Counted from the stretch's first letter, positions 11,630 to 24,110 are shown. The stretch: DNA of 64,000 nt from Symsagittifera roscoffensis (GCF_963678635.1 NC_087064.1:56802338-56866337); one strand, 5' to 3'. Notes: a model not told the origin generated them from the letters alone. Translations and numbers: made by a program.

Positions 11630-12064
11630 GATTTAATCCATGTTAGAAAACGTTCCAAATTGAATGAAAAAAGCTTATTTGCCATAATTGGTTTGTTACT
11701 AGGAGCGAAATCTATCACTTTGTATTTTAAATGGCCAGTGGGGAGATGATTTTCATAGAAAAAGTTTCAAGTTATAGGACATTTTTTTTCATTTAACTTT
11801 GTTATGTTGTTTATGTTATTACTGCTCTACAAACGTTAAAAAGCAGTCGGAACATTCAGGACTTTGTCTTGATACGAGCAGTCTTGTTGTTCCGACGAAA
11901 TATTTGTGCTCGAGGTGGGTTTTTTTCTTCGGACAAATTTCGACTTTTTAACTAGTCGCTCAAAAGGTATTGTTGTCCTGAGCCTAAATTTGAAACCTGT
12001 GTGTGACCATTTTTCCTAAATTTATGGGTGTTTGACCAATTTGGGACAATTAACACGCGATATA

Positions 12065-12778
12065 CAGTGCTGATTTAAATTATCCGGACAAAACAAACAA
12101 ACTTGAATTTTCAAACGCGTTTTTCTCCTATTGGGTTAAGATTAGACAAAAATGAAGAAAACAAAATTGCTGAGAATTTCATCAAATTTAATATGGTTCA
12201 ATTTTTTCTTCGAAATTCTCAACCAACATTTTACCCCAAAAATGGGTCATTTTAACTTTTTCCAATTAATCAAGAATTACACTGAAACTGTTTTGTTAAT
12301 TGATGAGAAAATTATATCACAAGAAGCCTCCTACATAGCCCAACAAAGTTTAAGATGGGTTGTATCTCCAAAAAATTACGCAAATTGTTTAAAATTTGTT
12401 TTTAAACAGAGACTCTGGGTTTTATATAAAAAAATCACATTTATTGACAATCAAGTAAAAAAAATTTTCTCTAATACTGGTTTTTTGCAGATTTAACCCT
12501 TCTTAAACTTTGTTGGGACTCTTGTGATATAGTTTTTGCATCAATTAACAAAGTAGTTTCAGTGTAATTCTTGATTAATTGAAAAAAGCCAAAATGACCC
12601 ATTTTTGGGGTAAATTTTTGGAGAATTTTGGAGAAAAAATAGCACCATTATAATTTTGATAAAATTCAAACCAACTTTTGCTCCTTCACTTTTTGTCTAA
12701 TCTTAACTCAAATTGATAAAAACGCGTTTGAAAACTCAAGTTTTGTTCGTTTTGTCCGGATAATTTTAGTCAGCACTG
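12065..12778. mobile_element. Tc1/mariner-like MITE, copy 2
   Basis: 714-bp duplicate of 5603-6317 with TA at 12063-12064 and 12779-12780. The right terminus carries substitutions (TAATTTTAGTCAGCACTG). Confidence 0.85.
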
Positions 12779-14638
12779 TACTTCCCTCAATTAACGCGAA
12801 AGCGGAGATTTAATCCTTCTTAAAAATCGTTCCAAAGTTGTTGAACGTAGTTTACTTGCCATAATTGATTTGTTACAAGGAGCGGAATCTATCCTTTTGT
12901 ACTTTATATGGCGTGTGGGGGGATGGTTTTCAGAAAAAAAATTCATTTTGTTTTATTACCTTTAACTTTTTAATGTTATTACTGCTTCATAAACCTTAAA
13001 AGGCAGTCAGAATATTCAGGGCTTCGCCCTGATACGAGCAGTCTTGTTTGATTTTGTTGCTGAATCCTCTGCGCGAAATTATAACTCAAAAACGTTTGTT
13101 CCTAATTTCATCTCGTTCACACGTTACTCTGAAAAATTAAGTTATATCAATTCAATTTGGAACGAATTTATTTACCACACACACTTCGCGTTAACAAAAA
13201 ACTGGTTAAAATAGCTTCCCCAGAAGCCATCAGTTTTATTCCCTAAAAAGCTAAAATCGAACTACTGGTGTTCAAATTCGAATGGCACGGGGAGTTATTA
13301 CCATCAGTTAGCTTGTCTCAATTCAGTTTGGAACTATTTTTAATCAAGTTCGACAATTTTAAAATGGCCAATTTAGTCAGGCTTTTGAGCTGCGTTTTCA
13401 AAAAATTTTGCGTTTGAAAAAAAAAGATCAACAGGAGCTATAAAAAGTCTTCACCACGTTCATTACTCTTCCGAAGTATTTCAGAACTCAGAGTTGGTGA
13501 TAACCAAACAAAACTGCATTTAAAACCTGAAAAGATATGCGACACAAAAATAATAGACTAATTACGAAACAGCTGTTCTATTTAAAAAAAACAGTATTTA
13601 GAAATTACATAAAATACCTTAGAAAAAAACGAAAACTGTTTAACTTGACCGAGTTGATCTCTCAGTAACAGTTATCAATATTTGAGAAAAAAACAGTGTT
13701 AGGCACCCATGATCGAAGCCTTAAATATCAATAAATCAGACCTGAAACCATAACCCTATATCAGCGATGAGTTTTTCCGAATCCACACTCAATTTGAAAC
13801 AATCCTTTCCAGTTCTTCAGTCACCAATTGTTTCTTGGCCTCATTGCTTATTTTTTTTTTTTAAATCAGAACTGATCACACTCGTCAAAAGTCCGTAATA
13901 TCATAAAAAACTATTGTTCTTACGATAAGCTGAGCCTCAAAAACAAGTTTGTCTCCTAAAAGTTTTAAAAGTTGCAAGAAATCATTTCTTCAGATTTGAT
14001 GGATTGCAAGTTACATAATGAAGTTTTAGAGCATATTGATTTTATTATCACTTCATTCGATATTTTTGTAGGATTTCCACCAAACTTATTGAAAATTGTG
14101 AAAAAAAATGGTCAGCCAAAAGCTAGTAACCTTCGAAAAATCGTAGCGAGACATTAGTTAGTAGAATAAGCTTGCTCCGCTTCGCTCGGATGCACTTACA
14201 TCCAGCAAGTGAGAAATGCGTGCGGCGCGTGAATCAGTGTTTTCCTCTTAATCTACTGTTACGAACTAGCGCTTGTTACTTAATCCAACTTGTTACCAAT
14301 TGCCGCCTCACGAAACGAAATTTTCTAACGCTGGGATTTTTTTACGAATAAATAAATTTCATTGAAGTTCACAATAGTTTCATAACAAATTCTGTAAAAC
14401 TTTTATTCTCCTGGTCCCAAAGTCAGGTATTTGATATAATGTAGGGAGAACTATTTAAAAGTTTTATGGTTGCTGCTCGGAAATCTTTCAAGCCAATACT
14501 TTCTGTCGTAACAAAACTGCAATTTAATAATGTTTGATTTCTTGATTTGTGGATTTGATAAATCGCAAAATCAGAACCAGCTTCTGGTTAAAAAATTTGC
14601 TGAACGGATTCCCGAGTTAAACTCGAAGCAATAATAAA

Positions 14639-14966
14639 AGTGCTGATTTAATTTAACCGGGAAAAACAAACAACGTTTGAATTTGAAACGCGTTTTTCTC
14701 AAATTGGGTTAAGATAAGAAAAAAGTGATGAGAACAAAAGAAATTGGCTTAGATTTTGAGCAAAGTTAAAATGGTGCGTTTTCCCCCAAAAAATGTCAAT
14801 CAAAAAGTTGTCCCAAAGATGGGTCATTTGGTTTTTTTCAATAAACAATAAACACAAACTACGCTGAAACTACCATTGTTGAGAAATTTATGTCTGAGTC
14901 TGAATACACAGCCCATCAACGTTCAAGAAGTATCAAAGTTATAAGAATCTGTAAAGCAGAAACTTT
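14639..14966 (+). mobile_element. Truncated Tc1-like MITE arm, copy 2
   Basis: Duplicate of 8179-8499. An extra AAACAAT near 14844 distinguishes it from copy 1. It abuts the hAT-like element starting at 14967. Confidence 0.55.
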
Positions 14967-15558
14967 GGATCAATTGAGCAATCTCTCCCCCCCCCCCCCG
15001 TAATGACCAATTGAGCTATCTCCCCCCAGCAAAAACAAATAAACTCTTCAAAAAGACGTCAGCAAACGGAAGTAGATGGATGTTTTTTTTATAGCACGCA
15101 ATCATTTGACCGACTGAAGTTTTTTTTATATGAGTATCGAGAAAATTTTGAAAAAAAAAATCGAAATTATGAAATTTTTTTTGCAAAACTTTGCTTAGGC
15201 GACCATAGCCTCATCGAAGAAAGCGATTTACCAGGGTTGGTGCTCTAGCCTTGTATCTGAATAGGAAAAACGGTTCTCCGCAGCACCTTAATATTGTTCG
15301 CAAAAACTTTTTGTCATGTTAAGAAAGGAAAAAAGTCGCTTTTTATGCCTGTTGATTCTTTTTTCAATCTAAATGAAACTTTTGAACTTTGATATTGTAA
15401 ATTTTGGCTTTCCACAGTCGTTGGAAAATATGTTTTATGATTTCATGTCATTCAACTATTTTCAAGTGGTTATAAACATGTCTCAAGTACCTATTGAGCT
15501 ATCTCCCCCCCCCCCCCCCCCCCACGCGAGGATGGGGGGGAGATTGCTCAATTGATCC
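14967..15558. mobile_element. hAT-like MITE, copy 2
   Basis: Duplicate of 8500-9092 with the same GAAACTTT duplication (14959-14966 and 15559-15566). The right-hand C tract is longer and the G tract shorter than in copy 1. A TTG-initiated frame across the C tract (15373-15555) reads a proline run and is not a gene. Confidence 0.8.
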
Positions 15559-15998
15559 GAAACTTTTTTAAAAATTTTTAGTTGGTCAATTTAACATCAA
15601 AAAATCGAATTTTCAGCTCAAAAACATAGTTCAAAAATTTCAAGCACTTCGAACTTTGAAACTTCATTCTATAACGCGCAGGGCATCAAACCTGAAATGA
15701 TTTGCTGCAACTTTTAGAAGTGTTCTAGCGAACTGAAAATGTCTTTGAAAATTTTCTCACACAGTTTAAAAAAACAAAAGACAAGCAGAGTTTCTCAATC
15801 GCTTCTCAAGCTTTAATAAAAACAAATTATTAGATATAAAAATCTAAGGTTGCATAAATTATGACGTTGAAAAAAAAGAAGTTGATTGTGAGAAAATTGT
15901 TCCACAATTTTAGCGTAAATCAGCATTGCGAATATTTTTTCTTCATTCTTGGAGTTGAAACTGTAGGAGATTCTTTTAGTAATTTGATCATTGACGAC

Positions 15999-16297
15999 TC
16001 AAGTATTGCCAGTATCTATGGCATCTGGATCGCAAATCCATGGTTGATCTCGACACATCACCGTATTTTTGAACCACTTGAAAGTTAAAAAGTCCTCGGG
16101 ATTTTCATACGGAATCTGAATGTCACCGTTGAGGTGATCAAAATTACCGAAAATGTAATTGAACCCTGGAAGATGACTAGTTCTAACATATGGATGACTA
16201 TCCCGTATCAATCTGCCAGTTCCAAAACCGATTTTAGTGATGATATTCAATCGGCATCTATTCAAGAAGAAAGCTCGAATGTAATTCAACTCTTTTC
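15999..16297 (-). CDS. Possible terminal exon of an unidentified gene, copy 2
   Basis: Duplicate of 9501-9799 with the acceptor TTTAG preserved. Two residues differ (N to S and F to Y in the RDNHPFVRTS stretch) and there is at least one silent change. The frame remains open. Confidence 0.35.
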
Positions 16298-16394
16298 CTA
16301 AACAATAAACAAACTCGAGCAGTAATTAAGATAAAAATTGTCAATTTTTTTTCTGGCATAGTTAAGAACCTATGGAACATTTTAATTTTTGATT

Positions 16395-16789
16395 TTAACG
16401 GACGAATTTTTTTACTTTTTTCTCATGAACTTCTAAAAAATTACTGCCTATTCGGGTTATCCTTAAAGTTAAAGTACTATATAAACCATCTTGGCGATGT
16501 TTCTTATGTAACATTGTTTGTTGCATTTTTATGCTGGCGACTGACTGCAGCAGTTTTTCCAAGTATTTTGGGGTGTCTAAAAAACTAGACTCTAAGACTT
16601 CCTTCACTTCGCCGCTGGCTGTATGTTTTTGTCCGGCTCTAAAATTTCTTGGCTACGTTGTTGAAAACTTCTCTTTACCTCTGTTTTCCGTCCGCATACT
16701 TTAAAATACTGATTTATATAATTTACATCTATTTGCATGGTACATCCTAAGTTTTTGATTTTATTTTTATGTTCGGCCTTGAAGGCCAA
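16395..16789 (-). other. Minus-strand frames of unknown function, copy 2
   Basis: Duplicate of 9897-10315. The frames remain open, but the upstream frame is shortened because a G insertion near 16810 shifts the reading frame relative to copy 1. Confidence 0.25.
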
Positions 16790-17319
16790 AGTACTCGAAG
16801 GACGTTCACGGCACCCGCGAAGGCTTATGAGCTTAATCTAAAGAAAAAAACTCTTGTCTAAGATTCGAACCAATAATTACTTGCGAAAGAACTTATTCGC
16901 CTTTTCTTATTCCTAATCAAGTTCTACGGAAACTAGCTTCGAATGGACGACAAGTCGATATACAAAATACTCGTAGGGCAAGATTTCCCTGGTGCGGTTT
17001 GGCGTAGTCAGCTCACGATCAGAAAACTACTCTGAACATCCTTCCTTTCTGACACAAGCACAAAACTGAACCTCCAATAGAAGGGTCAAATCGACGGTTG
17101 AACTACAAATGCCAATAGTTGAAACGCAAAAACTCCTTCAACACTGCCCAGCAACACCACATATACCAACAGCTTCACTCGTGGAAGAAAAAATTATCTG
17201 AAACAAATCCTCACAAGACAGGTTGCGTTATACAATTAAGGAGAAAGGATAAATTTTGAGAACGGAAAATCGAGAAAGAAATCAAGGGCGTATCAGCCGG
17301 CCAACTCTTATGGAACTTA

Positions 17320-18299
17320 CCCGCATCCAAGTTTAGGCGTAAATAATCGATTATAACGGATTATTATGACAAATTTTTTGACAATTATAATTGATTATAA
17401 TTACCAAAAAATGGTTTTTAAAAGATTTATAATTGATTATAATCGTGAGATTTTCCGAGAGATTATAATCTCTTATAATTGATTAAAATTGCTTATAGTT
17501 CTTACAAAAAACCCTTAGAATCAATTATAATTGATTATAATCAATTATAACCTCTTATTTTGCCAAAATTTTGTCAATTCAAAACTATATTCGAATTATA
17601 TCTCATGGGTCATTATTTTTGTGTCAATAAGAAAATCTCTAAAAGAGAGATATCTTGAACACTTTGGTTCATCTGAACACAAAGTTTTACCTCGAAACAA
17701 AAGTTTCATAGAGATCCTAGCATATTAGTGGAAAGATTCCCGCGGTAGAAGAAAAATAAATCATCCGAATCAATCAAGAAACTAAATCAATTTGCTGATG
17801 TTTTGGTGGTTAAAAAGTTTAAAATATGCATCACAAAACAACTCTAACGGGGAAGAAAAGAAAAAACTTATAAATTCGAATTGATTTGAAAACTTTAAAA
17901 ACATTTTTCTCATTTTTCATAGGAACCAACGTCTACAAAAAGCATAAAATATGAGGAATTTAGATGCAACTTTGACGACAAAATGGACAGACAAAAGGGA
18001 TTATAATCAATTCTAATCGATTATAATGGATTTTTGTGCAAAACTAATGAATTAGATATTTGAATAAAAATAATGAATTATAATCGCATCATAATTGATT
18101 ATAATTGCATCGAAAAATGGATGACTAAATAATTGATTATAATAGATTATAATGGATTATAATTAATAATAACTTGATCTTAAATAGAGAAATTATAATC
18201 GATTATTAGTTGACTAAAATTGATTGTTTCTCAATTTTAGTAAGACTGGTACTAAAATCGTAATATAATCGATTATTAACGCTTGAAACTGGATGCGGG
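17320..18299. mobile_element. 980-bp MITE packed with ATTATAATCGATTATAAT repeats
   Basis: Terminal inverted repeats CCCGCATCCAAGTTT (left) and the imperfect complement AAACTGGATGCGGG (right), continuing inward as ...GCGT(A/T)AATAATCGATTATA. It is flanked by TA at 17318-17319 and 18300-18301. The interior holds many variants of the near-palindrome ATTATAATCGATTATAAT (TTGATTATAAT, TCGATTATAAT) in both the left third and the right quarter. The centre (17580-17990) is ordinary AT-rich DNA. TA duplications suggest a Tc1/mariner- or PIF-type mobiliser. No transposase is encoded. Confidence 0.8.
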
Positions 18300-19287
18300 T
18301 ATGTTCAAGAAAAGCAACACAAAAAACAGTTTCGGCATTGAAGAAAAAAGGCAGATCTACGAAGCATTACGAACAAAGACCTATGTTAAATGTTGGAAAA
18401 CTTATTTTCACGTAAAAAAAGCATATTCTTTAAACGGTATAATTTTAGCTTACATATTCTCCGAATGATATAAATTTAGAATGAAGAAGAAAAGCGACTC
18501 ATTGGAACAAGTTCATACAAAACTAGTTAGCTTCAAAAACAGACTGTGGAAATCGAGAAGAAGAAGGTGTCCGGTACAAGCTTGCAGCAGTCGTGCTAAA
18601 CGAGAAGATTTCAGAAACAAAATTGCAAACAAAAAACGCCAGGAGATGCTTATAAATGTTCGATGAGAAGAGATAAATGGACCGATAAAACATGATAATC
18701 AGGGACACGCAATTTGTCAGGAAATTCATTCAAGGTTAATTAAAAACGAAGTACATAATCTGTTCTAAATACGGATAAAGGGAAAGTTTTTAAAGCGTCT
18801 GCCGTAGATGGGACATCAACTACCTTAACGAGCAAGGTGATAGAATGAAAAAACTACAAATGGAACAGCAAGAAGACAGCGTACACCCGGTGGTATTCGC
18901 TAATTTCATGTCTGTAAATAGATGGAAAACAAACCAGGAATAAAAATCTCAGTAAGGACAATTCAAGAAAATTTTGATACCAAAAAGTCAGTGGATGATA
19001 AAGAAGAAGATGTAAATCATCATTTAAAAAAACGACAGGGAATCAGTCATTGCGATAGACGATTCTGGCAGCCCGAAACCTTAACTAAAAGAGTATTTGT
19101 CAGCACAAGAAGCTACTGCAAATACGACATCTGGAAGCAAAATCCAAAAAAGAAGTGGCAATCAACTTGACTCGTAGCAACGGAGTATATGTCGAGCCAT
19201 GAGGCAGAATTTCATACCATTCGTATCAGGGGGATGGGACTGTTCATTCAGCACTATTCTTTATAGTGGATGGGCACAGAGTCAGTA
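18300..19287 (+). pseudogene. Gypsy C, degraded Gag/protease region
   Basis: A/G-rich coding-like sequence with short open frames (18283-18468, 18481-18666, 18922-19170) rich in Lys, Arg and Glu. The last stretch before the MITE at 19288 reads ...ALFFIVDGHRV, which resembles the strand just ahead of the DTG catalytic motif of retropepsins. That motif itself is not present on the other side of the MITE. The assignment rests on position upstream of a gypsy RT and is weak. Confidence 0.4.
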
Positions 19288-20184
19288 TCCCGGGTTGACC
19301 TCCATACACCAAAAATCGTTATCATACAATTCCATACATCAAGTGTATGGAAAAATGCTTGTCATACAATTGTCATACAATTTCTAAAAATGGTTGAAAA
19401 CTGGTATAAACTTATTTCTGTGGATGTTTGATTCTTACAAAACAGTCTGGTGATAAAAACTGAGGTTCTCATTTTTTTGAAAAAAATGCTTTTCATACAA
19501 TTCCCATATATTCCCAAGTTATTTTGAAAATTTGGCCCAAAAAATTTTTTTGTTTTTTTTTTCAACCGCAAATCGAATTTCGTACGCAAACAAACATTTT
19601 TCGAAATTTTTTTTTTGCATGCAAAATTTAATATTTTGTGTGCATAACGTAGTCCTGGATACGATAAAATTGGCTTTTATTTTCTTTTCACTTAAATTTT
19701 TTTTTCAAAAACGCTGAAAATTCCTATTTCTTTTGTATGGGGTGTTAATGTAAGCTTTGATCAATGTCTGATAAATTGAAAATTCAAAAATTTAAAATAA
19801 TCATCATTAAAAAATTTTGCCAAAAAATAAAAGTTCGTTACTTTTGTTATATCAATTGTGAAAAACATCTAAATTCAGGTAGTTTGCTATGCATTGTATA
19901 TGCAAGACCGTCCAACCTTTGGTGTTTTGAGTAACCACGGTTTTTTTCACTTGTGTTCGGTTGCGAACACAACCAAAAACTTTTCAGAAACTAAAGTTTG
20001 AAAGAAAAAATCAAAATTTTTGGTTTATGGAAAAACACCTATCATACAATATTCATTTATGGAAAAATCTTTATCATAGAGATTTCATACAATGTTCTGT
20101 ACGTATGGCATTGTATGGAATTGTATGACAAGAAGTTTTTCATAAATGGAAATTGTATGATTAGAAGTTTTGGTCAACCCGGGA
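19288..20184. mobile_element. 897-bp MITE with 13-bp perfect TIRs and sub-terminal repeats
   Basis: Perfect terminal inverted repeats TCCCGGGTTGACC / GGTCAACCCGGGA flanked by TA (19286-19287 and 20185-20186). Next to each end lies a cluster of TCATACAATT / AATTGTATGA and TTATGGAAAAA motifs in both orientations (19311-19385 and 20040-20165), typical of transposase-binding sub-terminal repeats. The middle is AT-rich and non-coding. It interrupts the gypsy C remnant. Confidence 0.85.
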
Positions 20185-20269
20185 TAGTAGGGCGAAATTT
20201 AAATACAAAAAAGGTATAAAGCTACAACAGGAAAATGTAATAGTTCTGAAAATCAGTGCAATCAACGAG

Positions 20270-20960
20270 TCGGATTCGACAACTGCAAGCTTGCTTAGAA
20301 GAAATTATTCGGTATTATTTACACCATTCAGTAGATTCGAAAACCAAGTGTTATTAGCAGAATTGTTAAAGTAAATTACAAAGCCATGCAACAAAACGGG
20401 CGCAGCGTGCCCAATTTTCTACAAAAAATTGTACAACAAAAGGTAATTAAGCTCATCAAACCAGATCATGATAAAAAACTGGACAAATGTAGTGAGAAAA
20501 ACTTCATCAGTCCAATGATGAAATATCAATCGACCAAACTGGCACTAGATTCATAATAAATTAGCAAATAAGTACACAAAAACAAGTATAAGATGCGAAA
20601 CATTGAGCTTTTATTTGACCACGTCGCCTTAACAATTAGGTTAGAGAGAAACAGGGTAGTTTTTTCTCATCACTGAGTTTACGCTACACATACGCACAAT
20701 TTCTGTTGGATATGGTTATCAGCGAACAATGCAACTTCAGCCTGCATGGTGTGAAAACGAGGTGGATGTACCAGTTGCAAATGAAATTCAATGACTTGAC
20801 GGAAACACCAGCCCAGTTCCACAAGCAATTGAACTCAGATATACAAACTGCAAAAATACGTTCTTTGCTTTCTTAGACTAAATCTTAGAGGTGACGAAAG
20901 TAAAGAAAACCGAAAAGTTATTGGCGATAATGTTTATGTAAGAGAAACAAAATCAAAAAG
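20270..20960 (+). pseudogene. Gypsy C reverse transcriptase remnant
   Basis: Read across frames, the stretch shows gypsy RT landmarks in the right order: FISPM, KLALDS near 20536, the NKYKMRNIE segment (~20580-20610), YAQFLLDM with QCNFSLHG (~20690-20745), and FNDLTETPAQFHKQ (~20787-20828). The catalytic LDD is broken: TTA GAC is followed by TAA at 20879-20881, so the second aspartate is lost. The many stops and shifts mean it is inactive. Confidence 0.7.
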
Positions 20961-21479
20961 GGCCAATTCATTGAATAAATCTAAGTTTGCATATATAAAA
21001 AAGAATAGCCAGAATTCAATGTTGATGCAGATGGACGAGACCGTCAATGAAAAAAAAACAGCGGCAATCAAAAGCCTACAATCCCCAAAAAGTACAAACT
21101 AATTTGAAAAATTTATGGGGTAGAATTACCAAGCTATATCTAAACGGCGAAAAAGTACCACTCAGATCATTGTTACCAAGTATTTCATGGAGCACAAAGG
21201 ACCATCAAGGAATATTCAAACCTGGCTGGTGAAACCTGGCTGGTGAAAGTGAGCGGGATGACTGTTAAGTCATCGACGACAAAGTGGCATTACTCACTTA
21301 TCTGAAAAAAAAATACTGCCGGATAGTATCAACTTAGCTCATCCAAAACCGACGCCATGTTGGGCATAGCAAATGATATCGAGTTTCCCCAGACCCAACG
21401 ATTTTTTGTAGCAATGAAAAAAAAATAATTGAAAAGAGCATAAAAGTAATAGCGAGCAAGATAAAAACCTAAACACTAA

Positions 21480-21710
21480 TAAAAGAAAAAACCATCACTT
21501 TGAGTAAGATAAGGTAGAGTACCCAAAGATGTGGACAATTAGATTTTGCGGGCCCAAAGCCAAACGAGTTGGATAAAAACGCATATATTTCGGTAGCGGT
21601 GGATACATTTTCCGAGTACCCAAAAATCTCTGGCAGTAACAAATACAACAGCCGAAACGGCAACCAAATATATGGAAAGCTATATAATGAATAACGAGTA
21701 AAAAATTATT
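21480..21710 (+). pseudogene. Gypsy C integrase core remnant
   Basis: A clean stretch from about 21539 reads LDFAGPKPNELDKNAYISVA followed by VDTFSEYPKIS. This is the first-aspartate segment of a Ty3/gypsy integrase core (W..DFAGP...VAVDTFS.YP). A frameshift follows near 21630. The second D and the E of DDE were not found downstream. This identification supports gypsy assignment of the whole fragment. Confidence 0.75.
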
Positions 21711-21720
21711 GAAGAGATTT

Positions 21721-22587
21721 AAGAAACTTCTTCAACAATGAATATACAGATTTTTCAACATAATTTTTAGCGCGATTCCACTCAAAAAACTTCAAAGTTT
21801 CTCATGGCCTGAAAAATTTTGAGGCGGTTAAACTCTTTTAATAGCTTGAATCATTACGCACAAGTTTGCTTCGTCAAGCAGGATATTGTTTATTAAGACT
21901 TTGGAAGACTTCTTGTTTTTTTATACAAAAACTTATAAGGATGACTCTTCAGTGGTTTTAAGCAAGCTTATCCTCCGGAGCAAAACAAAAAAAATAGAAA
22001 CATTTAAGGTCGCTTACAAAGATCGATTCAAACTAGTCCAAATTTTCTGTGGACGCAATAAAACATAAGCAATTGAACAACAAATCTTAGACTTGGTTCA
22101 TCTTTTATGAAATGAAACTTTGAATGATTTCAAGCGGTTTCATAGAAAAATTTGAATGAAAAAACGTAATTTTCAAAAAAAGAAGGTTGGTGTTTTTCTA
22201 GTTATTTGGTTTCAGACCGAAATGAATATGTGCACGCAAGAGTTTGGAGAAAATTGTACAGGTGCTTTTTAGCCTCGAAGTAGATTTGATTTCTTCTGAC
22301 TTTTTTCAACAATCCTAAAATATATAAGGGCTTTACAAGGTTTGAAAGATCTGGGCCGTTTGAAACGTTATTTCTAAAGAATTTTTTCAAAAGTTGCGTT
22401 TGGCAAATTATCACATTGCTTTCAGATAACATTACGTCCAAAGCGCATCTAGCGCATTTAGTTTTTCATTTATTACATAAGATTTGTGCTTTTCTTGGGT
22501 TTACATCAGTTGTCGTGCAATGTCATAACCTTTCTCAATTTTTTTCGTTATCCAGATTTCATTTAACAGCCGTTGATCTCCTACATA
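21721..22587. other. No supported gene
   Basis: AT-rich sequence without recognisable coding or repeat structure. It may include the 3' end of gypsy C, but no LTR or polypurine tract was identified. Confidence 0.45.
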
Positions 22588-23320
22588 CAGAGCTGATTTA
22601 AATTAACCGGACAAAACGCGTTAAACTTAAAATTTAAAACGCATTCTTCTCAAATTATGTCGAGTTTAGGTGAAAACTTATGAAGACAAAACTTACTTAG
22701 AATTTTAGCAAAATTAATATGATGTATATTTGTTTTGCGAAATTCGGGTCCGAAACTTTACCCCAAAAATGGGTCATTTTGGCTTTTCTTAGTTTATCAA
22801 AAATTACGCCAAAAATACACAGTCGATCACAGACATAATTCTATCAAAGTGAGCCCTTTATGTAGCCCAACAAACTTTAAAAAGGGTGTTTTCTCCAAAA
22901 AAACATGCATATTGTTTAAAAATTGTTTTTAAATAAAAAGTTGGTATTTTATATAGTAAAAATGACCTTTTTTGTTTATCAAACAAAAATAAATTAACTT
23001 AAACAATATTTTGGAGATTATACCCTTCTTAAAGTTTGTTGGGCTACGTAAGGGGCTCACTATGATATATTTATGTCTGTGAACGACTGGGTGTTTTCGG
23101 CGTAATTTTTGATTAACTAAGAAAAGTCAAAATGACCCATTTTTGGGGTAAAATTTCGGACCCGAAATTCGCAAAACAATTTAAATCATATTAATTCTCC
23201 TGAAATTTTAAGCAAGGTTTGTCTTCATAAATTTTCACCTAAACTCAACCCAGTTTGAGAAAACTGCGTTTTAAATTTCAAGTTTAACGCGTTTTGTCCG
23301 CTTAATTTAAATCAGCACTG
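22588..23320. mobile_element. Tc1/mariner-like MITE, third family member
   Basis: 733 bp with long inverted arms, left CAGAGCTGATTTAAATTAAC and right TTAATTTAAATCAGCACTG, flanked by TA at 22586-22587 and 23321-23322. The arms share ACGCGTTAAACTT, GTGAAAA..TATGAAGAC and AAAATGGGTCATTTT. It is diverged from the 5603 and 12065 copies, so it is an independent insertion of the same family. Confidence 0.8.
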
Positions 23321-23322
23321 TA

Positions 23323-23689
23323 CTTTGGATTTTTTTTTTTCGCGGTGACTTTTTTTCTGGTTGTCTCTCTGTCTATGAATAACTCAGTGATATGGTCATA
23401 TTTGCCTTTTTATCTTTCACCTTGTTGTCCTTCTTTTTCTCCTTTTTGACTTTTAGAGCCGTTATTTTTTATTTTTTTTGTCGGATTTTCTCGTTTCATG
23501 ATCATTATCGAAATCTGAGTGTAGTTTTGATTCTTAGCACAAAAAGTGTTTATAGCGCTAAAGCAGTCTATATATCGTAGCAATGAATTTGGAGTTCCGA
23601 CTGTCTTGTAATTTCTATGAAATAAGCTTCGCTTTGTAACAACTGATAGGTTTTTCGAGAAAAAAAAATAAACAGTTTGAGATTTTTTA
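23323..23689. other. No supported gene
   Basis: T-rich stretch. The two overlapping frames here (one per strand) use alternative starts, and neither shows a domain. Confidence 0.45.
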
Positions 23690-24110
23690 AAAATCAAATT
23701 GTATGAAGTAGGAAGTGACAGATTTCGCACCTATCAAAAGTAATTATGGCAAATAACGCGCTTCAACTAATTTGGAACGATTTTAAAAACGGATTAAATT
23801 TTCGCTTACGTGTTAAAAGTGCGAAATATATCGCGCGTTAATTGTCCTAAAAAATATCTTTAAAACCCCATAACCTTACGAAAAATGACCGCAGGTCATA
23901 TATCTAAATTAATTGGAGCTCAAGGCAACAATACTTTTCAGATGATAGAAAATCTTCTGTCAAAAATGGCTAGTTAAAACGCCAAAATTTGTCTGAAGAA
24001 AAAAACCACACCGAGGACAAATATTCCGCCACTCTCTTCCAAAGTCAGAACAATAACGCGTTTAAAGTGCTTTTTAACTTTTGCTCGATTTATCTAGTTA
24101 AATGCCGGAA
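23690..24110 (-). repeat. Inverted diverged copy of unit repeat R2, lacking the MITE
   Basis: Reverse complement of this stretch aligns with 5430-5602 joined to 6318-6480 of the tandem unit (TTTTTTTCTTC.GACAAATTT, TTAACTAG, GGACAATTAACGCGCGATATA, CGTTCCAAA, TTGCCATAATT). Where the unit has the 715-bp MITE flanked by two TAs, this copy reads GATATATTTCG with no insert. It is therefore a paralogous empty site confirming the MITE boundaries. Confidence 0.65.

Larger units (their letters stand above)
10662..17160 (+). repeat. Tandem duplication unit 2 (6.5 kb)
   Basis: Second copy of 4050-10661. It contains the same foldback element, R1 and R2 repeats, MITEs and minus-strand exon in the same order, so those insertions predate the duplication. 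Small indels, homopolymer length changes and two larger deletions distinguish the copies, which argues against an assembly echo. Confidence 0.9.
17161..21720 (+). mobile_element. Decayed gypsy-type element C, split by two MITEs
   Basis: A + strand retroelement remnant. Pieces at 17161-17319, 18300-19287 and 20185-21720 flank two later insertions (17320-18299 and 19288-20184). RT and integrase signatures follow in the order RT-integrase expected for Ty3/gypsy. Every reading frame is shredded by stops and frameshifts. No LTRs were recognised. The left limit is uncertain; related sequence may begin inside the tandem unit (about 16920). Confidence 0.7.

Noticed and set aside
17320-18299. CRISPR-like array from the repeated ATTATAAT motifs
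   Set aside because: Copies are irregularly spaced, degenerate and lie within an element with TIRs; the context is eukaryotic.
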